DNA of 64,000 bases. Source: Acidobacteriaceae bacterium (lineage in GTDB: Bacteria > Acidobacteriota > Terriglobia > Terriglobales > Acidobacteriaceae). This document shows positions 52,391 through 61,219 of the stretch, in pieces. Position numbers and translations under genes: made by a program. Within the stretch, counting starts at the first letter, position 1. Each line of letters begins with the position of its first letter. The stretch spans positions 1-64,000 of the forward strand of contig JASHQH010000198.1 of NCBI GenBank assembly GCA_030037635.1. Reading direction: 5' to 3'. A model generated the notes under the pieces. The model did no database searches. It was not told where the DNA came from and saw nothing but the letters and a program-made list of their open reading frames with translations.

Positions 52391-52429
52391 AACCTTGCTG
52401 AACGTCGGAGCCAACGGGGAGACAGCGTC

Positions 52430-53482
52430 TTGGCGGAGCAGGAATCTGAAAGCGGGGCAGCGCGGCGCCGGCATACGGCCAACCTTTCCGGTGTGCGCAA
52501 AGCCGCCATTCTCCTGGTCGCGGTGGGCGAGGAGCTGGCCAAAGAGGTTCTGCGTGCCCTGCCTGAAGCCGACGTCGAACGCATTACCGAGGAGCTTTCC
52601 GATCTGCGCGGGGTCACGCCCGAGCTCTCCGCCGAGGTCCTGGAGGAGTTTTGGGAGCTGCTCGACACCCAGAACTTTATGGTTCATGGCGGGCTGGACT
52701 ACGCCAACCGCCTGCTCGTGGATGCCTTCGGCAAGCAGCGCGCCGACGACCTGATGCAGCTGATGCGGCGCTCACAGGAAGCGGCGCAGGGCAATCTGGC
52801 CAAGCTGCAGCGCACTGACCCGCAGCAATTAGGCAAGCTGCTCGACTCCGAGCATCCCCAGACCATCGCGCTGGTGCTGGCGCACCTTGATCCGCGGCGG
52901 GCTTCCACGGTTTTTGAAAACCTCAGCGAAGAACACCGCGTGGTGACCATTCAGCGCCTGGCCGAGATGCGGCAGTTCTCGCCGGAGATGGCGCAAAAGG
53001 TAGCCCTGATCCTGCACCGCCGGCTGGAGAACGTGGGCGACGCGGCGCGGCGCAGTTACTCCGGTTTCAAGGCCGTCGCCGACCTGCTCAACCGGCTGAA
53101 TGCCGAAGAGTCGAAGAAGATTCTCGAGGCCGTCGAAGAACAGCAGCCGGAGCTGGCCTTGAGCATCCGCAATCTGATGTTCACTTTTGAGGATCTGATC
53201 ACGGTGCCACCGGCAACCATCCGCGAAATCGTGTCTGGGGTAGACAAGCGGCAACTGGCGCTGGCTCTGCGCGGCGCCAACGAGGAGCTGCGCGCGCAGA
53301 TCTTCAAATCCATGAGCTCGCGCGCCGTGGAAATGCTCAAAGAGGACATGGAAGTGCTCGGTCCCGTGCGCGCGCGCGAAGTGGCGCAGGCCCAGCAGGA
53401 GATTTTGAACCTGGCGCGGCGCCTCGAAGCCGAGGGCAAGGTGATTCTGAAGCTCGAAACCGGCGACGAGATGCTGGCGTGA
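52430..53482 (+). CDS. fliG: flagellar motor switch protein FliG
   Basis: C-ring torque protein, 350 residues, starting at TTG with GGGGAG upstream. The N-terminal domain has SGVRKAAILLVAVGEELAKE, and the middle domain has EHPQTIALVLAHLDPRRAST with the conserved hydrophobic patch. The C-terminal torque helix carries the charged residues (RAVEMLKEDMEVLGPVRARE) that meet the stator. Full length. The stator genes motA and motB are not in the window. Confidence 0.96.
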   Translation: MAEQESESGAARRRHTANLSGVRKAAILLVAVGEELAKEVLRALPEADVERITEELSDLRGVTPELSAEVLEEFWELLDTQNFMVHGGLDYANRLLVDAFGKQRADDLMQLMRRSQEAAQGNLAKLQRTDPQQLGKLLDSEHPQTIALVLAHLDPRRASTVFENLSEEHRVVTIQRLAEMRQFSPEMAQKVALILHRRLENVGDAARRSYSGFKAVADLLNRLNAEESKKILEAVEEQQPELALSIRNLMFTFEDLITVPPATIREIVSGVDKRQLALALRGANEELRAQIFKSMSSRAVEMLKEDMEVLGPVRAREVAQAQQEILNLARRLEAEGKVILKLETGDEMLA

Positions 53483-53532
53483 GAAAAGCAGGGAACAGGG
53501 AACAGAAAGCAGTGGAGCAGATCCGCACCGAA

Positions 53533-54318
53533 ATGGAGAATGCACAGCAGACTGCGCCCGCCCCCGCGGGCCGCGGCTTCGAGACGCTCGAGTATCCAGC
53601 CTGCCCTGGCGATCCGCCAATGCCCGAATGGAACGGCTGGATCGAAGCGGAATCCGGCAGCGCAGCTCCGCCGCAGGAGCAGCCCCAAGGCGCCCGAAAA
53701 ACTGCGGCAAGCGGCGAGCGGCTCGGCGAAGGCACTTCGTTCGAGGCGGGGCGTGAGCGCGGCCGGATCGAGGGCCGCCAGGCCGAGCGCGACGCCCAGG
53801 CTGCGCATGCAGCCGAAGAAGAAAAACGCCGCCGGCAGCAGCTGACTCAGCTGGTCGCGCGCATTGCCCAGGAGCGCAACCGGTTGTTCGAGGCCGCAGA
53901 GCAGGAAGTGGTCAAGCTGGCGCTGGCCATCGCCGCGCGCATTCTGCGCCGTGAAGCGCAGATGGATCCGCTGCTCCTCACTGGAGCGGTGCGCGTGGCG
54001 CTGGGACAGATAGCGGGAGCGAGTGAGGTGCGGCTGCTGGTTCCGGCTGCAGAAGCTGACCTGTGGGCTGAAACCGTGGCTCTGCTTCCCCATCTCGCCT
54101 CCAAGCCTCTGGTGGTGGCGGCGCAGGGCATGCATGTAGGCGACTGCATGATCGAGAGCAAGGTCGGCACCGTCGATCTCGGCCTGCGCTCGCAACTGGG
54201 CGAAATCGAGCGCGGCTTCTTCGATCGTCCCGCCAGCGCAGCTCCAGCCGGAGCCCAGCAGCGCCTGCCCGCAGAGGATGCAGCACAGGATACCGCTTTG
54301 GATGCAGAGCCGGCATGA
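53533..54318 (+). CDS. fliH: flagellar export regulator FliH
   Basis: Negative regulator and stator-like partner of the FliI ATPase, 261 residues from ATG at 53533. The frame opens at a GTG overlapping the fliG stop (53479), but the intervening codons are a family B repeat (GCAGGGAACAGGGAACAGAA), so the later ATG is more believable although its binding site is weak. A long charged coiled coil (about 75-120) precedes the conserved end: VVKLALAIAARILRREAQMD and HVGDCMIESKVGTVDLGLRS. The stop overlaps fliI by 4 bp. Confidence 0.88.
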   Translation: MENAQQTAPAPAGRGFETLEYPACPGDPPMPEWNGWIEAESGSAAPPQEQPQGARKTAASGERLGEGTSFEAGRERGRIEGRQAERDAQAAHAAEEEKRRRQQLTQLVARIAQERNRLFEAAEQEVVKLALAIAARILRREAQMDPLLLTGAVRVALGQIAGASEVRLLVPAAEADLWAETVALLPHLASKPLVVAAQGMHVGDCMIESKVGTVDLGLRSQLGEIERGFFDRPASAAPAGAQQRLPAEDAAQDTALDAEPA

Positions 54319-55628
54319 CAAAACTGCTTGATCGCTATGTTGCGCGCCTCGAGCGTGGCCAGCCGTGGCGCTGGCGCGGCCGCGTCGTCGAGTCGGTTGC
54401 GCAAACCATCGAGTCGGCCGGACCTCCGGTCTCAGTTGGAGAGTGTTGCGAGATTGAGGATCAGACTGGCCGCGCGCACCGCGCTGAAGTGATCGGATTT
54501 CGCGGCGCAAATGTGCTCTCGATGCCCATTGAATCCACCGAGGGCATTCGCTTTGGCGATCCGGTGTGGTCGCTGGGCGTCAAGCCGGAGATCGAAGTGG
54601 GCCAGGACTTGATGGGCCGCGTGCTCGACGCGCTGGGCACGCCGATCGACAATGGCCGCGCGCCCCGGGTGACCGCGTCGCTGCCCCTGGAGGGAACCGT
54701 GCGTCCGGCGCTCGACCGCGTGCCCATTTGCGAAGCGCTGGGCACGGGTATCCGCGCCATCGACGGCCTGCTGACCGTGGGCCGCGGGCAGCGTGTGGGA
54801 ATCTTCGGCGGCTCGGGCGTGGGCAAGAGCACGCTGATTGGCATGATGACGCGCAACACCGAAGCCGAGGTGACGGTCGTTGGCCTGGTGGGCGAGCGCG
54901 GCCGCGAAGTCGGCGAGTTTCTGCGCGATTCGCTCGGCGCCAAAGGCATGGCCCGCGCCGTGGTGGTGGTTTCCACCTCCGACGAGTCGCCGCTCAAGCG
55001 CATCCGCGCTGCTCTCACAGCGGTCACGGTCGCCGAGTACTTCGCTGCGCAGGGCAAGCACGTCTTGCTGGTCCTCGACTCGTTGACGCGTTTCGCCATG
55101 GCGGCGCGCGAGGTGGGCCTGGCCGCGGGCGAGCCGCCCACCGCGAAAGGCTATACGCCTTCGGTCTTTGCCCGGCTGGCGCGGCTGGCAGAGCGGGCCG
55201 GATGCTTTCGCTCCGGCTCGATCACCGGGTTCTATACCGTGCTGATGGAGGGTGACGATCAACAGGATCCGCTGGTGGATGCCGTCCGCTCGCTGCTCGA
55301 CGGGCACGTAGTCCTGTCGCGCGCACTGGCCAGCGAAGGATGGTATCCGCCCATCGCGGTTCTCGATTCGATCAGCCGCCTGATGCCTGCCGTGGCCGCC
55401 GGAGAGCACCGTCAACAGGCCGCGCTGGTGCGCAAGCTGCTGGCCATCCACGCGCGCTCTGAGGATCTGGTGCGCATTGGGGCTTACAAGGAAGGCGCTG
55501 ATCCCGACCTGGACCGCGCCCTGAGCGCCCGCGAAGCCATGCGACGGTTTCTCACCCAGGAAGCGCACGAGCGCGTGAGCTTTGCCGACGGGCTCCAACG
55601 GCTGGCCGCGTTGGCCGCGGAGATATGA
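54315..55628 (+). CDS. fliI: flagellar export ATPase FliI
   Basis: Hexameric ATPase of the export apparatus, related to F1 beta, 437 residues. Walker A is GGSGVGKST at 165-173. LLVLDSLTRFAMAAREVGLA is the family's Walker B region, and GSITGFYTVLMEGDDQQDPL with RSLLDGHVVLSRALAS is characteristic of type III ATPases. It overlaps fliH and lies 3 bp before fliJ, giving the H-I-J set in order. Confidence 0.97.
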   Translation: MTKLLDRYVARLERGQPWRWRGRVVESVAQTIESAGPPVSVGECCEIEDQTGRAHRAEVIGFRGANVLSMPIESTEGIRFGDPVWSLGVKPEIEVGQDLMGRVLDALGTPIDNGRAPRVTASLPLEGTVRPALDRVPICEALGTGIRAIDGLLTVGRGQRVGIFGGSGVGKSTLIGMMTRNTEAEVTVVGLVGERGREVGEFLRDSLGAKGMARAVVVVSTSDESPLKRIRAALTAVTVAEYFAAQGKHVLLVLDSLTRFAMAAREVGLAAGEPPTAKGYTPSVFARLARLAERAGCFRSGSITGFYTVLMEGDDQQDPLVDAVRSLLDGHVVLSRALASEGWYPPIAVLDSISRLMPAVAAGEHRQQAALVRKLLAIHARSEDLVRIGAYKEGADPDLDRALSAREAMRRFLTQEAHERVSFADGLQRLAALAAEI

Positions 55629-55631
55629 GCC

Positions 55632-56093
55632 ATGGCCGTTTCGCGCGGCATGCGGAGCCTGCTGCGGGTTCGCGCAATCCAGGAAGAGCAAAGCCAGGCT
55701 GCGCTCGATGAAGCCTTGGGCGAGCTCAACCGTTTGGAAGTTGCGCTTAAGCTGGCGCGCCGGCGCGAGCACGCAGGCAGGCGTCTCGTGGCGGCCAGTG
55801 CGGCGACGGGAAACTTGACCGACCGCATGGCCGGCCTCGAAGAAACGCGCACCGCCCAGCGTTTTGCCTCGGCCCTGAAGCCCAGGATCGCAGAGGCGCA
55901 GGAAGCGGTGCGCGAGCGGCGCAGCCAATTTTTGGAGAAGCGCATCGAACGACGTCAAGCCGAGACGATGATCCAACAGAGAGAGCGCAGTGACGAGCTC
56001 GAGGCCGCGCGCCGCGCGCAACGTGGCGTCGACGACTGGTTCCTCGGCCGGTTGCGCCGCAGCCGCGACGCCGGGCGCAACAACCAATCCTAG
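55632..56093 (+). CDS. fliJ: FliJ-like export protein
   Basis: Charged helical hairpin protein, 153 residues, that should sit in the centre of the FliI ring like the gamma stalk of F1. It is almost entirely coiled coil (LNRLEVALKLARRREHAGRR, AEAQEAVRERRSQFLEKRIE). FliJ sequences diverge widely, so the call depends mostly on length, composition and location directly behind fliI. Confidence 0.8.
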   Translation: MAVSRGMRSLLRVRAIQEEQSQAALDEALGELNRLEVALKLARRREHAGRRLVAASAATGNLTDRMAGLEETRTAQRFASALKPRIAEAQEAVRERRSQFLEKRIERRQAETMIQQRERSDELEAARRAQRGVDDWFLGRLRRSRDAGRNNQS

Positions 56094-56094
56094 G

Positions 56095-56200
56095 GTGCGT
56101 TCCGCTTTGAAAGGGCACGGCTTTCGGCGTGCCAAAGTGCAGCAAGTCAACACGGCTTTAGCCACCGAGGGGCGGGGTTCGCTGATTTCTCAAGCCCCGC
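56095..56200. repeat. family A repeat between fliJ and fliK
   Basis: It reads TCCGCTTTGAAAGGGCACGG, CTTTCGGCGTGCC, spacer, ACGGCTTTAGCCACCGAGGG and later TTTCTCAAGCC. The palindrome is less perfect than in the 50151 copy. The rest of the gap to fliK shows nothing else. Confidence 0.65.
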
Positions 56201-56342
56201 CACAGACTGCCGAGAGAAAACCTGAGTGAGGATCTGCTCATATCGGGGGTGTCTTTCCTTAGCCGGGAATGTCGTCCCATCCCTGACAATCCTCTAACGC
56301 CCTCCAGCGCTCTTTGGTATCGCATCTGCTTTTCTTCTGGGC

Positions 56343-58592
56343 ATGACCGCCGCCGTAGGCATGGAGCCGGGTGCAGAAATCGGGGCAGGAGGGCGCGCCA
56401 GTCCGGGCGCCCCGCTGGGTCTGAATTCGGTAGCCGGCTCGGTGGGCAGCAAGACGCTCGCTGCAAACGGGCAGGATGCCCTCGGCAGCCGGGGACTGTC
56501 TGCATCTGTGGAAAGTGCGCCCAGCTTTCGAGCCAGTTGGCAAGCGATGCTGCATTCGGCCAACACCGGCGCCGCCAGCAACGCATCGCCTCAACAAACA
56601 GCAACCGTGCCGTCCAAATCATCGGCCGCGCGTGCCGGCGCGACACGGTCGAGCGCGAAGAGCGCGCCGGCCGGCAACACGAAAGCGAGCGCTCCGGCAA
56701 CGGTGGCCGGACAGACACTGAGCCAGACAGGAACAGAGCCGAAGAGAAGCGGCGCGGCTTCGCAGGCGCACGCCGAGGGAGATGCGCAAACTAACGGTTC
56801 GGCTCGGCCGGACACGCAGTCCTCCGCGGCCAGGAAAGCTCTCCCTGCAGTGCAAGTTTCCGGAACCCCAGCCTCCGAAAGCGGTGAAAAAAGCGAAAGC
56901 TCATCGGGGAAAAATCATGGGGAGCCGCGCATGGCAGACGACCCCAGTCAGTTGCCTGCGTCGCCCACCCCTATGTCCGAAAATCTGCTCGCGCTGGCGA
57001 TCCCGATAGAGATTCCTCCAGTGGCGGCGAATTCTGCCGCGCACATCGATCGCAATTTTTCTCAGCCGTCGCCTGGCGCAGCCGCGGGGCCTCAGAGCAG
57101 CGCAGGCGGTGCGAGAACGAGTTCCGGTCTCTCTCGAACACCCGGAGCGGCTGCGAGCTCCCAGGCATCCTCTCCGCAGGCCGGCCGCACCTGGCCGGAG
57201 GCTGGAACTGCGGCCGCAACCACGCCGGACACTGAGCAGAAGCGCGAAGCGGGCCTGGTCGAGACGGCCGGCACAGAAGCGGCAGCAATCACCGCGCCCG
57301 CCGCCGCAGCGCTTGCCGGCGCTGCGCCGCCAGCGCAGGCGGCGCAACAGCAAACATCGGCAGCGCCAAACCTGCGAACGCCGGCCGGGGTCCATTCTCT
57401 CGCCGCGCCGGATCAGAACCCCGCAGAAATCAACTCCGCAAACAACGAAAGCGATCGAGGCAGTGCAGTTTATGCGCCGCTCGCAGCGCCAGCCGCTAAC
57501 GCAAACCAGCTTGATTTCATCTCAGAAGCTCCGAGCAGCGCAAAACAGGCCGCACCAGCCATGGCGCGGGCGATGTCTCCGAATGCTGCGAGCGGGAAGC
57601 ACGAAGCGGTTCCTGTCACAGCGGGCGGCTCAGGCGCAACAACATCCAGCGCGCGCAACCAATCCATCGCCGTGCCGCAAGCTCAGGCAGGGCCGGCACA
57701 GGAACGGCAGGCATCGGCAGCGCCAAACGTGCGCTCATCAGGCGATAGGGCCGAACTCGCGAATCCGGAACAGGCGCGCGCAGAAACCAACTCCGCGCCC
57801 CGCGAATCCAGCTCCAGCGCTCCCGTCCATCCGGCCGCTGTTGCCGGCGCGCAGCGTCTGAGCGGGGCGGCCAGCGTTGCGGCAACGCCGGACAGCCCGC
57901 AGCCTGAGCCGGCCGCAGGGCGGGGGGCATCGCACCTCGAGGCTTCTGAAGTCAGCCCGCCTCAAATCGACGCCGCTGGGTCGCAACCGTCCGGCCAGGG
58001 AATTGCCGCCGCGGCATTCTTGCGCGGCGCGGAAAACGCACAGGCCTTCGCGAGTCCGGCATCCGCTCATTTGAGCAGCACGACTGCGGCATCGCCGAGT
58101 AACGGCCCACAAGAAACCTTCGCCGCGCTCGACAGCGACTCCGCCATGAGCACTCCCACCTGGATTCATGCGGGAGCGCGGCGCGCCGAAGCGGGATTTC
58201 AGGATCCTGCGCTGGGATGGGTGGGCGTGCAGGCAAATCTGAACGGGGGCAACGTGCATGCCGCATTGATGCCCGAATCAGCCGAGGCAGCGAATGTACT
58301 CAGCGGGCATCTCGCCGGACTCAGCGCCTTCCTCGCGGAGCAGCACGCGCTGGTGGCGACGCTGACGCTTGCCCCCTCGACTGGACAGGGCGTTGAAGAT
58401 GGCGCCCAGCAGCAAGGCTCGAGCCAGAATGCAGGGCAGCGGGCGCCTCAGGAGCCGTCAAGCAGCTTGTCATCCAGCGGGCTCACGACCGCGGCTGTTA
58501 CGGTCCAGGGAGTTTCGGGAGAGGGAAGGGAATTCAATGCTGTCCTGTGGCCGTCAGAAGGGCGCGGCACACGCATCTCTGTGATGGCCTGA
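56343..58592 (+). CDS. fliK: flagellar hook-length control protein FliK
   Basis: Molecular ruler that sets hook length and triggers the FlhB switch, 749 residues. Most of the protein is an Ala/Ser/Pro/Gln-rich, probably extended region. The compact C-terminal domain is recognisable from VHAALMPESAEAANVLSGHL followed by AGLSAFLAEQHALVATLTLA. It is longer than the 400-residue E. coli protein; ruler lengths vary between species. Position ahead of flgD and flgE supports the call. Confidence 0.85.
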   Translation: MTAAVGMEPGAEIGAGGRASPGAPLGLNSVAGSVGSKTLAANGQDALGSRGLSASVESAPSFRASWQAMLHSANTGAASNASPQQTATVPSKSSAARAGATRSSAKSAPAGNTKASAPATVAGQTLSQTGTEPKRSGAASQAHAEGDAQTNGSARPDTQSSAARKALPAVQVSGTPASESGEKSESSSGKNHGEPRMADDPSQLPASPTPMSENLLALAIPIEIPPVAANSAAHIDRNFSQPSPGAAAGPQSSAGGARTSSGLSRTPGAAASSQASSPQAGRTWPEAGTAAATTPDTEQKREAGLVETAGTEAAAITAPAAAALAGAAPPAQAAQQQTSAAPNLRTPAGVHSLAAPDQNPAEINSANNESDRGSAVYAPLAAPAANANQLDFISEAPSSAKQAAPAMARAMSPNAASGKHEAVPVTAGGSGATTSSARNQSIAVPQAQAGPAQERQASAAPNVRSSGDRAELANPEQARAETNSAPRESSSSAPVHPAAVAGAQRLSGAASVAATPDSPQPEPAAGRGASHLEASEVSPPQIDAAGSQPSGQGIAAAAFLRGAENAQAFASPASAHLSSTTAASPSNGPQETFAALDSDSAMSTPTWIHAGARRAEAGFQDPALGWVGVQANLNGGNVHAALMPESAEAANVLSGHLAGLSAFLAEQHALVATLTLAPSTGQGVEDGAQQQGSSQNAGQRAPQEPSSSLSSSGLTTAAVTVQGVSGEGREFNAVLWPSEGRGTRISVMA

Positions 58593-58618
58593 ATGGCCGG
58601 GCAAGTTGGGCGGGCAAA

Positions 58619-58670
58619 GGGCGCGAGAACGGGCAGAGGCGCGAGAACCGGCCCAAAGGTGCGAGAAGAG
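58619..58670 (+). repeat. three direct repeats upstream of flgD
   Basis: GGCGCGAGAACGGG (58619), GGCGCGAGAACCGG (58637) and GGTGCGAGAAGAGG (58657) are spaced 18 and 20 bp apart, about two helical turns each. They lie 70-120 bp before the flgD start, in a 145-bp noncoding gap. The spacing would suit an operator for a regulator, but this is inference. Confidence 0.45.
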
Positions 58671-58737
58671 GAATAGACGGCGCAAAACCTGTGAACGAGC
58701 AGAGCTTCGGCGGCGCACAGGCAAAGGGAGGACGAAC

Positions 58738-59364
58738 ATGGGGTCAACAGCGGGACTGATCCATCACGCGATGACGGCAGGGCAGGCGCTCAGCGGTGCG
58801 GCGCTGACACCAAAGAGCAGCTCTACAACGGATACCAGCGGAACCAGCGGATCGAGCACGTCGAGCAGCGCAGACACCGACTCCACAACCATCACGGCCA
58901 ACGATTTTCTCACCCTGCTGGTCACCGAAATGCAGAACCAGGATCCGACCGCAGACACCGACCCCAACGAGTACATTGACCAGCTCGTGGAGGTGAACAG
59001 CCTGGAGCAGCTGATTGACATCAACCAGACGCTGAGCACGGATCTTGGCAGCTCCTCGACCAGCTCCACCAGTGGTGACGTGACGCCGGCTGCGGGGCAG
59101 GCTGCCGGCACGCCGGCCAGCCCCAGCGCTGCGAACGCGATCGCGGCTCCGCAGACCGCGGCCCACGCGGCAAAATCCCATTCTTCGCCCGCAACCGTCA
59201 GCGCCGCAGCCAGCGCGCCGGCCGCACAGACTTCAGCGGCCACGCCCACGTCGAGCAGTTCGGGCGCGTCTCGCTTGAGTGCCGCGGCCGAGCGTGTAGC
59301 GCACGCTCTCCATGGCCAAGCCCGGGCGCGGCCGGCTCGAGGAGGCTCTCCCGCGACGCGATGA
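58738..59364 (+). CDS. flgD: flagellar hook-cap protein FlgD
   Basis: Scaffold that helps hook subunits polymerise, 208 residues from ATG at 58738 with a GGGAGG site. The conserved N-terminal region is clear: NDFLTLLVTEMQNQDPTADT and DPNEYIDQLVEVNSLEQLID. The rest is an Ala/Ser/Thr-rich low-complexity tail ending with Arg/Pro; the tudor and Fn3-like domains seen in some FlgD proteins are missing, so it is a minimal form. flgE follows after 67 bp. Confidence 0.9.
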   Translation: MGSTAGLIHHAMTAGQALSGAALTPKSSSTTDTSGTSGSSTSSSADTDSTTITANDFLTLLVTEMQNQDPTADTDPNEYIDQLVEVNSLEQLIDINQTLSTDLGSSSTSSTSGDVTPAAGQAAGTPASPSAANAIAAPQTAAHAAKSHSSPATVSAAASAPAAQTSAATPTSSSSGASRLSAAAERVAHALHGQARARPARGGSPATR

Positions 59365-59431
59365 AGCTTGTTTCAACTCCCGGCCACGATGGGCCGCACA
59401 ACTGCTGGGAACTCAAAAGAGGAGACAAACC

Positions 59432-60718
59432 ATGGCAAGTTTTTCGATTCCGCTGACTGGGCTTGAAGCCGATTCCACTGCCTTGAATACGATTGCCAAC
59501 GATCTATCCAACATGAACACGACGGCCTTCAAGGCGGCGACGACGAATTTCTCCGACCTGTTTTATCAGCAGGTCGGCACCACCGGCTCCGGCGATCCCG
59601 TCCAGGTGGGAGCGGGCGTGAAGGTGGCGTCGAACGAGACCGACTTTACGCAGGGCTCCATCAGTTCCACCGGCAACTCCACCGATGTGGCTTTGGACGG
59701 AAACGGATTCTTTGTCTTGAGCAACGGCAATGGCGGCTATGAATACACCCGCGCCGGCGATTTCACGCTCGACTCCGATGGCGCCCTGGTGACTTCGAAT
59801 GGACTGAATGTGATGGGCTATCCGGCAGCGAACGGAGTTGTGAACACCAACGCGGCGCTCACCGCCGTCACCGTTCCCGTGGGACAGGTGCAGCAGCCGC
59901 AAGCCACAACTTCATTCAACCTGACGGCGAACCTCGATTCCACCACGGCATCGGGGACCTCATATCCCGCGCAGATCACCGTTTACGACTCGTTGGGTGA
60001 GCCGCAAGTGGTGACCATCAACTTTACGGCCACTGCCAACCCGAACGTGTGGGACTATTCCGCGTCGCTGCCTGCGTCGGCCTACGCCGGTGCAGCCCCG
60101 GCGGCACAGACCGGAACCATGACCTTCGATCCGGACGGAAATCTCTTTGAGGTGCAGCCGTCTACTGCCGCCGGCGAAGAGACAGTAGGAACCGCAGCCG
60201 CCGACGTGCAATCCATTGGGCTCAATTTCAACAACCTTGCCGATGGAGCCAACAATCTCGTCATCAACTGGAACTTGCTTGGCGCGGGCAACACGCCCAC
60301 CATCAGCCAGGTCGACACGACTTCAGCCGTGTCGGCAACCACGCAGAACGGCTATGCCAGCGGCCAATATCAAAGCTTCTCTATCGGCTCCGACGGCACG
60401 GTGAGCGCCACCTACTCCAATGGACAGACGCAGAACGTAGGGCAGCTCGCCCTGGCGAACGTGACCAATCTGCAAGGGCTCAACCTGCTGGGCGATGGCG
60501 ACTACGCCACGACGCTGGCCAGCGGGGACGCGGTGGTGGGAACTTCGGGCACCGCCGGGCTGGCCACTATGGAGGGTGACTCACTGGAAGCCTCCAACGT
60601 CAACATCTCCACCGAGTTCTCCGATCTGATCGTTGCGCAGCGCGCCTTCGAAGCCAACGCCAAATCGGTAACCACGTTCGACACGGTCACGCAGGACACC
60701 ATCAACATGGTGCATTGA
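59432..60718 (+). CDS. flgE: flagellar hook protein FlgE
   Basis: Hook subunit, 428 residues from ATG at 59432 with GAGGAG about 9 nt upstream. N-terminus: PLTGLEADSTALNTIANDLS, then NMNTTAFKAA, the hook/rod D0 motif. The middle contains VALDGNGFFVLSNGNGGYEY and DSLGEPQVVTINFTATANP. The C-terminal D0 helix includes NVNISTEFSDLIVAQRAFEA and NAKSVTTFDTVTQDTINMV. It ends the second flagellar block and is followed by a strong terminator. Confidence 0.96.
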   Translation: MASFSIPLTGLEADSTALNTIANDLSNMNTTAFKAATTNFSDLFYQQVGTTGSGDPVQVGAGVKVASNETDFTQGSISSTGNSTDVALDGNGFFVLSNGNGGYEYTRAGDFTLDSDGALVTSNGLNVMGYPAANGVVNTNAALTAVTVPVGQVQQPQATTSFNLTANLDSTTASGTSYPAQITVYDSLGEPQVVTINFTATANPNVWDYSASLPASAYAGAAPAAQTGTMTFDPDGNLFEVQPSTAAGEETVGTAAADVQSIGLNFNNLADGANNLVINWNLLGAGNTPTISQVDTTSAVSATTQNGYASGQYQSFSIGSDGTVSATYSNGQTQNVGQLALANVTNLQGLNLLGDGDYATTLASGDAVVGTSGTAGLATMEGDSLEASNVNISTEFSDLIVAQRAFEANAKSVTTFDTVTQDTINMVH

Positions 60719-60756
60719 TCTCTCGCATCGGCGCGATCGGTGTGTGTGGGAAATTC

Positions 60757-60787
60757 GAGGGTAGCTCTCGGGCTACCCTCATTTTTT
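60757..60787 (+). terminator. intrinsic terminator of the flgB-flgE block
   Basis: A 9-bp stem, GAGGGTAGC with GCTACCCTC, a TCTCGG loop, and an ATTTTTT tail, 38 bp after flgE. The stop codon of the convergent thioesterase gene lies inside the right arm, so the hairpin overlaps its 3' end; on the minus strand there is no T-run. Confidence 0.92.
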
Positions 60788-61219
60788 GGCATTCTTGCCA
60801 ATCTCGAGAAACAATCCCCTGGCCTCCGCCAGCAGTTTTCCCTCTGCGTCGAGAATTGCCGCCTCCACCCAGTGTTTTCGCCCGTCGTTGCGAACCACGC
60901 GGCCTTCGAGGCGCAGCGGCGCGCTGCTGGGTACCGGCCGCAGATACTCGACTTCCATTTTTCGCGTCATCGACGGAGGGCCCAATGCGCGCACCGCTTT
61001 GCTCATGGCCTCGTCGAGCAGCGTGGCGATGACACCGCCGTGGAGAAACCCTGGATGGCCCTCGAATGGATCGCCAACCGTGGGAAGGCTGATCACCGAG
61101 CCATCGGGCGCGAGGAAAAACTCCAATCGCAATCCGGTCTCGTTAGCCGGGCCGCAGCCGAAGCAGCGACTGCTGGCGGAGTGCGCAAGGGGCTTGAGGT
61201 TTTCGTGGTGTTCGGTCAT
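60779..61219 (-). CDS. PaaI-type hotdog-fold thioesterase
   Basis: 146 residues. The family pattern is visible: CFGCGPANETGLRLEFFLAP, then HPGFLHGGVIATLLDEAMSK, where HGG and the Asp-Glu pair belong to the hotdog active site. The substrate (aromatic or fatty acyl-CoA) cannot be told. The start overlaps the end of the upstream dehydratase-like gene by 4 bp, so the two are probably co-expressed. Confidence 0.88.
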   Translation of the reverse strand: MTEHHENLKPLAHSASSRCFGCGPANETGLRLEFFLAPDGSVISLPTVGDPFEGHPGFLHGGVIATLLDEAMSKAVRALGPPSMTRKMEVEYLRPVPSSAPLRLEGRVVRNDGRKHWVEAAILDAEGKLLAEARGLFLEIGKNAKK

